This document shows positions 13,001 through 25,300 of a stretch of 64,000 bases of DNA, piece by piece. The notes under the pieces are model-generated. The model was not told the DNA's origin and searched no databases. It saw nothing but the letters and a program-made list of their open reading frames with translations. The stretch lies in the NCBI GenBank assembly GCA_963556255.1, contig OY744616.1:27568990-27632989 (forward strand). Reading direction: 5' to 3'. Source of the DNA: Allolobophora icterica (Eukaryota > Annelida > Clitellata > Crassiclitellata > Lumbricidae). Made by a program: the position numbers and the translations under genes. The first letter of the stretch is position 1. Each line of letters starts with the position of its first letter.

Positions 13001-14977
13001 TTCTAGAAAAACATCCTACATCAGTGCTTCTTAAACTTTCGGATGCTGCGGACCGGTAATTGCTTTACGAGCCATTTTGCGGACCGGTGCTATTCAACAT
13101 CAACTTACATACATGTTTGACATGTTATATTAAAAATTGGCTGTCATATAACATTGTCACTGTTTATAACAACTACATTGTTGTTACTGTTGCCAATTTA
13201 AGCCATTTATTACACATTTTCGCGAATAAATTGAAAAATTATGAATGTTAAGGACTGTTTCATGGACCGGTGACCAGAGCTCCGCGGACTGGCGCCGGTC
13301 CGCGGACCACCACTTTAAGAACCGCTGTCCTACATAATACATTTCTATAATTAAGTTATTGCACAGGTCCACTATATCATTTTTAATGCACGTCTGCATC
13401 TTTCATTTAGAACTGTAAGCAACCCCAATATTGGTTAATAAATTAAATAATCAGCTAACTTTTCGTGTGCCGCTTCCCGGTCGCTCTGGCCAATGCATTC
13501 TTCGAGTTTGATCTGATCAAGCCGAGATGGAACCTTTGCTGGAGTCTAAATAAAAACACCAGAGCATAAGCAACATTAAAAGCAGAGCATATAAGACTGA
13601 CTGAACCGCACCGATTATATACCTATCTCTCGGTTTTCAAAATGCTTGTTTCAGATAATTAACAACAAAGAAGTGCTGATTTGAGCATCTAGATTTAAAA
13701 TGAAATGCCAAAAGTAAACAGAATTATGAGCAGAGAAAGGAAACGAATTCAGTGATAGAAGAATCGCCTTTCTCAAGAGCTGTGGCTCATGCTCCTCATT
13801 TTGTCCCTTCCACAGCTCCTCAACTTGTCCCTTCTCTTCCACTCGAGCTCCTCAGTTTGTCCTTTTCTCTGCCAGTTTCGCAAGTGCCTGAAGTCTGTAT
13901 AATCCGACAGTAATGTCACTGGTTCAGATCGGAAGCGCCACTGATAAGTTTTTCTTAAAGCAGCGCTTCTTAATTGCCAGATTACAATTATAATTACAAC
14001 ATGTACTCACCAGAGACAGTCCAGCATAGCTTGTACTGAAGCGTCTCCCCCTCTCCGACAAGTGAGGAGCAAAACTGTGGTTGCCACTGCTAAAAGAAAA
14101 ACAAATCAACAGCTACGAATATTTCCTACTGACTCATTGGAATGGTTTTCAGTGCATATTTCTGGAAATCGGTCCATTATCCTGTTCATTCAGCTGGCAA
14201 TGTAGCCAATGGTAAATGCCTCCTGACTTTGTAGCATTGTAGATAATCTCCAAACTTCTAAAGCGCCACTCGAAGGCCAAGCGCAGGGCACCAGCCGATT
14301 CACGAGTGCTATGTCAGATCAGAGGGGTTTCCAGAGAGTAGTCCAAAAGAGGTCCGAGTCCGATTCCCAGAAGGCCAAACCAAATCAGAGAGGTTTCCAG
14401 AGAGTGGTCCAAAAGAGGTCCAAGTCTGATTTCCAGGATGTCAAACCAAATCAAAGGGGGTTTCCAGAGAGTAGTCAAGTGACTATGTTGGATAATTTGA
14501 CCTTACCTCAAGAAAACACACAAGGCTTTTTAACCAATGGTTGTTGTTCAAGCTCTGAATGTGGATTAATATCACACTGATCTCTTCAATTCACTTGTGG
14601 CTTATATTTTAACGCATAATAATAAAAATTAAAATTAACAACTTCCATAGTGCTGGTATCTAATGTGCAAGGTAGCAACAGATAGAGCACAATTCATCAT
14701 TAGTTTCTATAGCGCCGTAACGTGACCATGCCGCTACAAGGGCACTGTAAATATATATGGTACAATGCAGTTTAAATAAAACAATTTGTGCTTTCAAAAT
14801 ATTTCCAACACTTGCTTAAAGCATAGAAAAATTGCAAAGACCAGCCAACCTGCTTGAGACATCACTTGATACAGAATATGATGAACTGGGGCTGGGTTCG
14901 CTGACATTGATGCTTGGTTCACTGCTGCACCTCTTCAGTGAATTCACCTGAGATGTCACATCTGCATCAACTTCCAT
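10021..14977 (-). CDS. PABIR1: PABIR/FAM122 family PP2A-B55 inhibitor
   Basis: Mostly disordered nuclear/cytosolic protein; vertebrate FAM122A binds the B55 subunit of PP2A and inhibits it, affecting the cell cycle. Eight exons on the minus strand: 14977-14850, 14089-14011, 13545-13460, 12760-12709, 12321-12113, 11504-11446, 10875-10746, 10297-10021; total 1020 nt, 339 aa, all phases agree. Motifs seen in family order: LKRCSSEPS (14-3-3/Ser-phospho-like, cf. RRSNSAP), SRLDQIKLEE (the B55-binding helix, cf. RLHQIKQEE), HEKEVQSAMLMSQSWDELSL, SPSPTRVGKQCFSPSLQ, RRSLSPIVLRPSP followed by KRK, and AKRFC. The C-terminal about 100 residues are Ser/Thr/Glu-rich and not conserved. An acceptor just before the ATG suggests a spliced 5' UTR; an upstream in-frame ATG at 15025 is probably intronic. 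Family call firm; paralogue unresolved. Confidence 0.92.
10880..10986. repeat. Tandem duplication, ~53 bp x 2
   Basis: 'atatggaaaggaaaatgcct...gtgaatttgtgagggg' occurs twice with one base change, immediately upstream of the acceptor of PABIR exon 7 on the minus strand. Confidence 0.85.
11738..11975. repeat. ~35-bp tandem repeat in a PABIR intron
   Basis: About seven units of 'gatgctggctaacctaccct' plus 'gttaattttttattt' with small changes. Between exons 5 and 6. Confidence 0.85.
13022..13327. mobile_element. hAT-type MITE, 306 bp
   Basis: Ends CAGTGCTTCTTAAACTTTCG and CCACTTTAAGAACCGCTG, with inner gcggaccggt / accggtc-type inverted stretches; perfect 8-bp flanks tcctacat (13014-13021, 13328-13335). 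In a PABIR intron. A related solitary end (gtttaagaagcactgctc) is at about 36374-36391 and a weaker one (accgtttgaaaaccgctg) at about 25901-25918. Confidence 0.93.
14245..14310. repeat. 'acttctaaagcgccactc' repeat, copy 2
   Basis: Best-preserved copy, aaacttctaaagcgccactc to ttcacgagtgct; followed by the 66-bp tandem repeat. In PABIR intron 1. Confidence 0.6.
14313..14490 (+). repeat. 66-bp tandem repeat readable as 22-aa units
   Basis: About 2.4 copies; two in-frame units read QRGFQRVVQKRS...SD..Q..KPN, the third is shifted by an extra G. Lies antisense in PABIR intron 1. Likely a minisatellite, not a gene. Confidence 0.6.
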
Positions 14978-16187
14978 CACACTGTGGTAGTTACAGGAAT
15001 CAAACCGCAGCAGGTTACACAGCATGAAGGCAGGAGTTTGTATTATTTAAAAAACCTCTTATGCTATCACAAAACAGGGTAAAAGATTTGCTTCTAAGTA
15101 AGTAAGTAAATAAGCATGTTGCTTTTGGCTTGCATGCTGTTTATAAAACCTTCTGTTTAGAGGCGTGTTGGCTTCACATGCTATTTCATTGATCTGAACA
15201 CTCAAACTTGATGTTTCGAGTTAACTCCAGTATAACTGTGTGTGCATGTGTATGTGCTTGCTTGCGCATGCGCAAATGTGTGCATAGCTTTATCAGATTT
15301 AAAACCTTACAAGCAATTTTTCTGAATAACTTAACTTAATATAAAAGTCTGCCGTTTTTGTATGCTCTGGGACTAATATTTCACGCTGAAAACCTGGCAA
15401 TTCTATCTAAATCCAAGAGAAAAGCAGTGCAAGCGTCTCAAATACATGTAACAGATACCATTAAATGTTATTTTACCAAATTCTGGTGTCTGAATACACT
15501 TAATACAAATTCACACTTTATATTCTGTGCAGTGTAAATCTTAAAATTTCGCTGATTTGTGAAAATTATACTTAACAAAAAAGGAACAATATTCAACAAG
15601 ATATACTTCACAGCTCGTACCAATTTGCGCTATATAAATACAGTAATCTTGGTTTGTTGCTATATTGAGTAACGGTAGATCACATTTGATAGCAATTTAA
15701 CATGCTAAACACGATTATCCGATCAATTTAACGAATCGTCACACTGGTCCCAAAAACAACAAAAGGCGTAAAATTAATTAGTTGACATAAAACGATAATA
15801 TACAATATAACGTTTGGTTTTACTAAACGCAATCAACATCCACAGATGACATATCACATGCCGATTTAAAGGATTATTATGTGGCGCCATCCATCGACTG
15901 ACTTTGAGCTTTAGCTCAATGTTAAAAGCAAGTAAGTAAGTATAATAGAGAACGTAACTATACACATTTTCTATAGCGATTGTATATGGCCTTGACACTA
16001 AAACTCTCAATGAATTTATCGGTTGAGATCCTTCACAACCGCTGCCACTTTGATTGGGTGCCACGCTAATATAGGTCCGTTTGTATGGACCGTACAAGTA
16101 TAGTTATGCTTATACTCATTTTCACCAAAACACAGGCCCTACACTTTCTTAATATTCTTATCTTCCATAAAAGCCGAGTGCTTGGAA

Positions 16188-16448
16188 CATGGGCGTCTGC
16201 AGGAATTTTTTTGAGGTATGTTTTTTGTTAGGGGCAAAATTTTTATATGGGGAGCAAAGCGATGTTTTCGCATAGACGAAAACAGAACATGTGACAACTT
16301 TAAAAATAGGACTTACCTAAATAATTAAGTGCTTTTTACATTGAAAATCGTGTTGGAACTATTGTAATAATCATAATGATCGACAGATTTTATTTTAGTA
16401 AATTATTTGCAAAATCCAGTTAATGCGCATCCCCTTCGGATGCCCATG
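16188..16448. mobile_element. hAT-type MITE, 261 bp
   Basis: Ends CATGGGCGTCTGCAGG and CTTCGGATGCCCATG; perfect 8-bp flanks gcttggaa (16180-16187, 16449-16456). No coding content. Between PABIR and USF. Confidence 0.92.
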
Positions 16449-17545
16449 GCTTGGAATCAGCATGATTACGATCTATGGTCAAGGGGACTGTTAAAAACTA
16501 TCGTGGGAAATCATAAGCCTACTGGCCATTTCCCATTAAATTGAAGAAACCAGAGGTGGTGTGGAGACAGCATCGGAGGAGCTGCTATAAGTACCATCTT
16601 CTAGTAATCCACAAGTGCATATTTATATAGCGCCTATCAAAGAAAACTCGATCATCAGAGATGTTCCCGACCTAATACAAGACAATAGCAATGGCCTTCA
16701 ACTGCTGTAGAATCGAGGCACAGAAAGGAGAAGTTTGTAATGATGATTTATGTTGAATTACCTGCACATAACAATTATGGAGATTCTTCAATTGTCACAG
16801 AGGCTCCAGCACACGTTGTTCTGGTTAGCTACATTGCTAAGCCTTAGAGTATGTCAAGGCAACTTTGGGCACAATGAAGCCGGTTCACATACTGATGGTA
16901 GTTAATTTCAGAGTTAAATCTCGGACTAGCATGGCCTATCTAGCAGTCTGTGATATTTCTCTCAAATTCTTTAATTTGGACTCTGCTTCTACCCACACTG
17001 AAGAATTATCCCTTCTCCTTATCTTGAACCACCACAATTTCCTGCTCTAAGTTCTCTGAATCTATCAATATCTAAAGTTGTATTGAGCTCTCCTCTTCTT
17101 CCTCTTTCATGTTGGGCTTCACACACACCCTATACAGACAGACTTGAGCTTGTTTCAACACCAAGACTCAATTAATAATTCTGAAATCAAGAAAACCCAT
17201 AAATTGCTGCAAGGCCCAGTGAACCAAAAGGCCCATGTTAATTTGCTGTGCCAATTGTGGATAAGTAATTAGTGGACATCAAATACAGGAACAGAGCTAT
17301 GAAAACCAAACTGTCTTTTGCCAAAGTCCACCCCAATTCTAACATTAAAATTATACGTAAAGGACTATGCATAGCATCTAGTCTGGATCTAAGAAGTCCC
17401 TGCTTTCTACCAAATCTTGCTATTGGTACTCTTATTTCACCAAGCTTGATCAGGGTCTCTAAATTTCCTGCAGTCACTAACATATCTAAAACATCGGCTG
17501 CTTGTACGAAAATGGCCACCAAACAAACTTCATTGCATACACGTT

Positions 17546-17618
17546 TTAACATTTTAATGACGAGAGTTTACTAAAAGCAACTGGGAAACCAGTACAGCTT
17601 GTCATTAAAATAACTTAA
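17546..17618. mobile_element. 73-bp fold-back element bounded by TTAA, copy 2
   Basis: TTAACATTTTAATGACGAG to CTTGTCATTAAAATAACTTAA-type end, interior aactgggaaaccagt shared with copy 1. More diverged arms. Between PABIR and USF. Confidence 0.7.
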
Positions 17619-17971
17619 CAGCAGAAACAGCACTGCTGTTAAACAGAGCTTTCTTTGGGAACTATTATCATTTTGTACACATTCTATGTTAATTAGTGAC
17701 ACAACTAAGTTCTTTAACATAGTATAATCTCACTCTGTAAAGCTCAATAAACTATTCACTATCACTATTCTTAGCCAATGCAACTTTCGACATAAGTCAA
17801 CTGATTCGCTTGTACAGCATCTTTCTTATGAAAATAACAAGTACTTTGATGCTAACCAAGACACCAAATACAGTTGTATTGTAATTTATATTATCATCCC
17901 ATCAAGATATCCGCTGCATGTAATTACATGTACGTAATGTGTATACTGCATGGAATTGGTAATTGTAATCT

Positions 17972-18036
17972 TCGAACTTCTAAAGCGCCACTCACAAGCC
18001 AAGTGCAGGGCACCAGCTTATTTACGAGCACTTGAC
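17972..18036. repeat. 'acttctaaagcgccactc' repeat, copy 3
   Basis: gaacttctaaagcgccactc to ttacgagcac, same order of words as the other two copies. Between PABIR and USF. Confidence 0.6.
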
Positions 18037-18324
18037 TGTCTCTTCCATAGGTAGGTGTATTATCTGGAATAATCGTGCATTTCAAGACTTTCGACACAAG
18101 CCATGCCAGACCAAATCGTGCAGAAACAGTCATAAAGCCTTCAAAAGCACACATCTCACTGTACAGGTTTTAAGTGGTTTAAGAATGTAATGCAAGCAAC
18201 AAGTTACATGTAATGTGATTGCAAGGCTATTATTTTAATTATTATTTGCTTTCTCCGAAGTAGCACCAATGCCTGCCAGCAAATCATAAATCAGTGGTGC
18301 TGATGCAACACTGATTTTTTTAAG

Positions 18325-18732
18325 TTGGTACATTTAGTTGGATTGCAGACATTGTTGTGCTTGTACCTTTTGTATGACACCTTGTTCGACATATCCGTCC
18401 CTCTGAAAACCTATAAGGACGTTCGGAGAAGAGGGGCATCCAAGTGCAGACACGAGGATGGAAGTTATGCCCAATGCGGACGGCTGCATATAAATTTATT
18501 ACATAGAGTTATTGCAGCACATTGGAATATCAATGGTGGACTCCACTGGGAGCACTTTAACATCTGGCTGCTGGAACAAGCCTCGAATGCATCAATGAAC
18601 TTCTACCGAGCACCCAATATTCACGGAGAGGTAATGCCAAATACGCACAAGAGAAGGACACGGTCCAAAGTAAGTCATTTTTGGCGGGCATCCTTTATGC
18701 ACCCTTACCCAACATATTCTTCCACCTGGTGA
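18325..18732 (+). other. Unassigned 135-codon ORF
   Basis: Largest open frame here not explained by a gene or repeat. Includes KCRHEDGSYAQC, AAHWNINGGLHWEHFNIWLL and SMNFYRAPNIHGE; a good donor (AAA|gtaagt) at about 18670 and an acceptor (ggattgcag) before 18351 could bound one exon. No family recognised and no partner exon found. May be a transposon fragment or chance. Confidence 0.25.
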
Positions 18733-19327
18733 CCAAGAATCCACAGTTTCTATAAAGGTGTGTAAACCATGTTGTCTTAATGGTTACATGGACTTGACCC
18801 AGTGGCTATTGAAACTGAATACCTGTACATCACTTACTAAGTCGGCACGTAAAACCATTACACAAAAAACGGAATCCCGAAAACAGCGCCATCAACAAGC
18901 GAACACATCGGAGCTTTTTGATGCAAAATACACAATCTTATTTGGACGCTGAAGACGTTCAGCCCTTGAGGTTAAAGCACAGTGGCTAAATAGCAAAACA
19001 TAATAATCTTCAGGGCTGTCCACACCGTCCATTCGTTTACACTTAACGTCTCTCAACGGAGCACCAGAACATGTCTTATACAGCAAGGCAAGCGAAAGAA
19101 CCCACTCGAATTTCCTTGCAGCGTTGCATATGGGACAACCGTGCTATAACAACATTGTACTGTAACAATGTTGAGTTCTACATCCGAAATATAGTGTTCC
19201 AACAGTTAAAGTGATGTGCGTCGTAAGGAGGTTTGAGTGAAACGCCATGATGCGCCGCTGGTCAGAGTTATTTAGCTCTGCCGTTAATTTGAACCATTCA
19301 CTCAGGTATCTGTATATTATGCATCGT

Positions 19328-22300
19328 CTACAGAGGCAGGTCATTCATCTGGTCTTCTGTGATGCCTCGTTCATGCAAGTGCGCACGCAACAGTTCGTTC
19401 TCCTGTTTCAGTTCCTCGCAGCTCCGTTGCAGCAGTTCGACGTCGCTTTTAATTCGTTCTGCATCCTTCAGTCGATCTGCCATTTCCTTCTGAGATGTCT
19501 GCAGGTCGCTTATGTAATCACAGGCCTTGGAAAGGATAACACTTTTACTCTACAACAAGAGAAATGTCTGTTCCTGCTATAGCATTTGCCTTATTTACCA
19601 TTTTTAGGGTAAGATAATGCAATCGTTTAGTGTCAACACAGGAAGAAGGGAAAGAGCGCAGTCGTTGGCGTGAAAGATGGTAAACACAAACGTGCAAATC
19701 TACCAGAAGACTAGTTGTGACATTCGTTGGGAACCACATACCATCATCTTGCCACAGAGTTTAGTTTTCTAGACCTCGGCCGATTTGCATCCATGTCCCC
19801 TGACTATGTCATTTCAGAATTCGTGTGATTGTGAAGTGTGCTGCAATAAGTCTCTGATATATGCATGTACACAGGGGCATCTACATCATGGAAACATTGG
19901 AGCAAATGCTCCATCCAAGAAATGGGGGGGGAATCTGTAAGTGTATGTGCCATCATCAACGCGGGGGGGGGGAAGGGGAGGAGGAAGAGGACGGGGAGGG
20001 AGCGGAAGTTGCTCCAATGACTTTGGGGGGATAGACGCCCCTGAATGTACATTTATCTATGCATGCATGTATTTATGTATGAATATGAATATTTACTGGT
20101 ACAGAGCACCTTTTAAAAACACCTCAAAAGATTTCGTATCTATCGGAGCTAGAAAAATTGCATTGTAACAAGAAAATATGTCCATATACACATACAGACA
20201 TCATATTTATACATGCAAAACTCAACAAAGTAAAGAAACTTCTTATTTTCCCAGCTGAATAGTCTTGTAATAATATACATGTTAAACTTATCTGTAACCA
20301 TTAGCTTAATCCTTAGAAAAGGCTTTAGGACTTACATCGCCCTGCTTTGCCTGGTCGGCTGTTGTGAATTCTGGCACAAGTTTTCCCAGCTGTAAGATCC
20401 AACAGTTGATCTTATCTCTTCGACGTCTTTCGACTGAAAAAGTTTGAAAAAAATTAAATTAACTACAAAACAAAATGTCATGAACTGAGAAAGTCTGTAT
20501 AAAAGACAGAATGGCACCCATAGTCTGCTCCTGGCATGCCATTCATGATTGGCAGCAGCGGGAACCTATGGGCAGAAGCCACCATGTATAGTGATAATGA
20601 ATCTTGAATAGCGAGAGCTTCGCTATCATCTACCAAAGTGCACCTTCAGTGTGGTATAGCAGCACAAACTGAAAAACAAATCCCCGAGCTTCAAAATTCA
20701 ATAGGACACAAAGATCAGGTGGTGGCCTACAATGGGTAAACACCTGAAAGAGATGGGCCGAGTTTAAATCTGAAAGACAAAAGAACTGACAATGCACAGA
20801 GAATTCCAAAGCAATGGACTAGCCATTTGCAAAGCCTAAGAGCCCCAGCAACGTAACTACGATTTTTCGTTTGGGGGGGCTTAAGCCTTGAACATGGCAA
20901 CATTTATACAGTGTTCATACGAATTTTAGGCATAAGCATACAACGGCTTGACTTGTTTGGGGGGGCTTCAACTCCGTTTGGGGGGGCTTAAGCCCCCCCC
21001 AAGCCCAACGCTAGATACGTCCCTGAAGAGCCCAGCACTGCCCATTTAATATAAGATAAGAAAAGAATATTCTTTAAAATACCAATTGCTATCTGCATTT
21101 TGGTTTACATACATAGTTGTGATCAAACATCATGGTTGTGCTCAAACATCATCAAAGCAGTCCACATATTATCCTTAAATCTGATATAGCATCCTTATGA
21201 TGAATGTTTTCCTCATCATGCCGTCAGCCGAAGGGATTGTGCAATTATGAACCTGCGGGCGCAGTTGGTAAGGGGTAGCCTTGACCGGCGTGAGCAGATC
21301 ATGCAGTACATGACCCCCATCCTAAGAGCCCGGCACTGCCCATTTGGAAAGCCTAAGAGCCTAGCACTGCCCATTTGGAAATTCTAAGAACAAAGTACTT
21401 ACTGCCCATTTGGAAAGCCTAAGAGCCCAGCACTGCCCATTCGGAAATACTAATAGCTCAGCACTGCCCATTTGGAAAGACTGAGCCCAGCACTGCCCAC
21501 TTGGAAATTCTAAGAACAAAGTACTTACTGCCCATTTGGAAAGCCTAAGAGCCCAGCACTGCCCATTCGGAAATACTAATAGCTCAGCACTGCCCATTTG
21601 GAAAGACTGAGCCCAGCACTGCCCACTTGGAAATTCTAAGAACAAAGTACTTACTGCCCATTTGGAAAGCCTAAGAGCCCAGCACTGCCCATTCGGAAAT
21701 ACTAATAGCTCAGCACTGCCCATTTGGAAAGACTGAGCCCAGCACTGCCCACTTGGAAATTCTAAGAACAAAGTACTTACTGCCCATTTGGAAAGCCTAA
21801 GAGCCCGGCACTGCCCATTTGGAAAGCCCAGGGGTGAACCGCAACAACAGTCAGGCATTCCACCGATCGAAACCAAAGTATCGAAGAAGCGAGAAATACT
21901 GCCTGTCATCTGACCTTCATTATGTGTCGCTCGTCTTCGGTCATCTCGTGACGCACGCCCCTCTCCGTCGGCCTTGGCCGGTGTTGCCAGCCGTGGCATT
22001 ATCACGCGCTGCTGTGTCGTCTGTAGAACCTCAGTTGGGGCCATCATCACATAGAACGGACCTAGCACAAGACCCACATCATTATCTAAGCACTGTATCA
22101 TGTTACATGCACTGCAACACAAGTTAAGCATCAAAGCTTCCTGCATGCAGAGTCGGAAATGCTGTCATAGAGTAAGGCACTTTAAAACTGTCCATATGGC
22201 AACTTGACATTGATGTAGCACAAGATTGGTATAATCATTCAGGATATACTTAACAGATGCAATGTTATTAATACTCACATACAGGCAACTAAGAACACAG

Positions 22301-25300
22301 ATGGTCTACATTCCTCATCGCAATCTGAAGTATTAAACAATTGTCATTGCACGCATCAACCAAACACTGATGGGTCTTAGCAAAGCTCCTTCCTACCTTA
22401 TACCCACCATCATCCCCATGCTGCATGCTCTTCTATCCTACCTTAGCCGCAATCCAACTTGACATGTAGAACTTTCTTTTTCACTTGTGGTGTTCAAGCA
22501 CCAGTTGATAATTTGTAGAATTCCAGTAATTATACTTGCTTCTGATTACCTAATGTGACATAACTTACACTAGGAATAAACAGGTTTGTTGAATTGTATA
22601 CAGACAGAAACTGGGGCAAAGTCTGGAGACTGCTTGCCTGATGAAGGGCTGATGGAACTCGAAGAAACGACCGTTTCTATTCCCTGTCGTGTTTCGAGGC
22701 CTGCAACGGTCGGAATATATGCGAGTCGAGTCTCACCAAGCGACGTTTCTTCCGTCAAACGGTCACCATTTGTCATTCCATGAAGAATTGCCTTTCAGAC
22801 AGACAACTACTTGTTTAATACCATATAGGATTTCGACAAAAAGAGTACTGTCAGCAAGGGCATTACATTGCCACATGGAGGGAGCATGGAGTCGAGGAAG
22901 ACAAACAAAGACATGGATGGAAAACGTGATACCTGACGGAAGACAGAATAAGGAGAAGGATTTAGATATATGCAGGTGAAGAACATCTGTCTTTTTATGT
23001 ATGTATGAATGCATGCATGTATATACCAGTGTGCACGCATGCATGTATGTACCAGTGTGCATGCATGCATGTATGTACCAGTGTGCATGCATGCATGTAT
23101 GTACCAGTGTGCAACTGTGCATGCATGTATGTACATATGCATCTACCTGAACATTCATATATAGCACCTTCAGACCCAAACAAAGATGCAGAGGTTCTCA
23201 CATATTCTCTGACTTAGTTTCTTCACAAGAACTGACCTGGACGAAATCTATCCTGGCCAATACTGACCACAACACATTTTGTTTAGCTCCGGTAATTGTT
23301 CATTAGCTGTTCATTAGACCAGTGATTGTAATCAACTAATCGTATCATAATTCAACCAATGCCTTGTCCTTTGGACGCTGGTCAGCATTACGAAAAATCA
23401 TTACCTGTAAATTAACTTAGACCAAGAACACACCTGGTTTGATGACAATCCTCCAATCAGTTGTGCCTGTCCATCATCGTCTTGTGTTACCTGAACGACT
23501 CGGTAAGTTACAGCACCTGCAAAGAAGCACGTGTCAATCAATAAAGACCTAAGGTATCAACAGTCCCTCATATGCTGCAACTATGTACGAAGGACTTGTC
23601 AAAAACACAAGAAGGCAGACATACATAAACTACCAGTGTTATTTTCGTTCCTAAAATCATTTTAGTTTTAGTTTCTATTTCTGTCAGGTGTCAATCATTT
23701 CTATTTAGTTTTAGTTTTAGTTTTTTAGTTTTCAATCATTTTCGTTTCTATTTCGTTTCTATTCCTGAAATCATTTTAGTTTTAGTTTAGTTTCAGTTTC
23801 TCAAAACCAAATCATTTTAGTTTTCGTTTTTCAAATCATTTTAGTTTTAGTTTTCGTTTTTCACATAATTTTACTTTAAATGTAAGTTCTGAAAAAGTAG
23901 GTTAGCTTACCTTTGATGAAGAAGAAATCACTTGAGACCCTTATTAGCGGGACTTAGGTCCCTTCAGGTGCCCCAGTTGTGCCCATCCGAGCATTCATAG
24001 TGTAAGACGATTTATGTATAACGTGTACTGTAAACGTGTTGATGGACCAATAAACTGGTGGTTATGGTTATGATAAAGTTGGTCATAGACTCTAATCGCT
24101 TTATATATTCTGTAGAATCAGTCGTGTATGAGGTTCTTTTCTTGAAATGCAGGCATCCAGAGTCTGTATTGACGGGCTCTCCCTATCCTCCACTTTACGC
24201 TTAGACTGTTCTCTTGTTTCTACCCTCCTTTGAATTTAAGAGTGTGTGAACCTCGGCATGGTTATGACCTATGTGCGTTTTAAGATATTTTTGATTTTTA
24301 CCTGCAATAAAAAATTACAAAATATGTTTCTTATTGTGATTACTATATTTTCACGTACTAAAGTAAGGGTGTGTAGCCAAAAGACGGATGCGGAAAAAGT
24401 AGCGAGCATGATGCGTAAATTGCGTAGGTATACGTACCAGCTATGCGAACACCACACGGCTCTCCTTTGTCATTCAGAACTGTACATCGGCTTTTGTCGT
24501 TATCTTCTTCATATATAAAGTAATCCCATACAATACTTTCGCGTATCCTGCCGGATAAAAGCTTTACTAGACTCATTATTAATAACAAATTTCGTAAACA
24601 TGCATCCACAGTTTGACAGAAATTGTAGACCGCAAACAGAAATAATTTTAGATATGTAGACATGCGCCGTTCAACTGCCGCGCCGATAATTTAATAAAAG
24701 AGATTTTCATTTTCGAATCTTGTTTTTAATAAAATACATGGTTGGATTTTCAATACTTTTCATTCCAAAAATCATTTTCGTTTTAGTTTTTATTAGTTTT
24801 ACATCCATTCTTTTTCGTTTTTATTTAGTTTTCGTTTCCAAAATCTTTATCGTTTTCGTTTTTATTTCGTTTCCATTTCTGAAATCTTTTTCGTTTTAGT
24901 TTTCGTTTTCGTTAACGATTGACTTTTCTTTTTCGTTTTTATTTCGTTTTCGTTAACGATAACATCACTGTAAACTACTACCATCTAGTCGCTAAGTATT
25001 CATCCAAATTAGCCATCAAGTTACACAAGAAATGCAGAAATATCAATAAATAATAATAATAAAAGAGCTTAGTAATCTTTACACATATTTACATTATGAT
25101 GACATCATTGGTGACTAACTTTGGAGTCGCGTTTTGTTCTACTACGCACCTGGACCGTTATCAGCCCTGAACTGGTACTGTCCGTTGACATCCAGCGTCA
25201 AGGAAAGTGCCTCTGGCTCCTCCGCTAAAACAACACAAAACCTACATGTACTACGAAAATGAAGTAATTTGTACCCAGATGCAAAAGTCAACAATTTATT

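Noticed and set aside
15774..16097. 107-codon minus-strand ORF upstream of PABIR
   Set aside because: No recognisable motif, no splice context, composition like surrounding noncoding DNA.
21361..22146. 261-codon minus-strand ORF
   Set aside because: It is USF exon 5 plus read-through into an intronic tandem repeat, not a separate gene.
22625..22690. Hammerhead-like core 'cctgatgaag...gaaac'
   Set aside because: The segment between the two core motifs cannot form stem II, and stem I partners are not evident.
22570..22776. 68-codon minus-strand ORF as a missing USF exon
   Set aside because: Phases of the flanking exons already match without it, and its sequence has no USF similarity.
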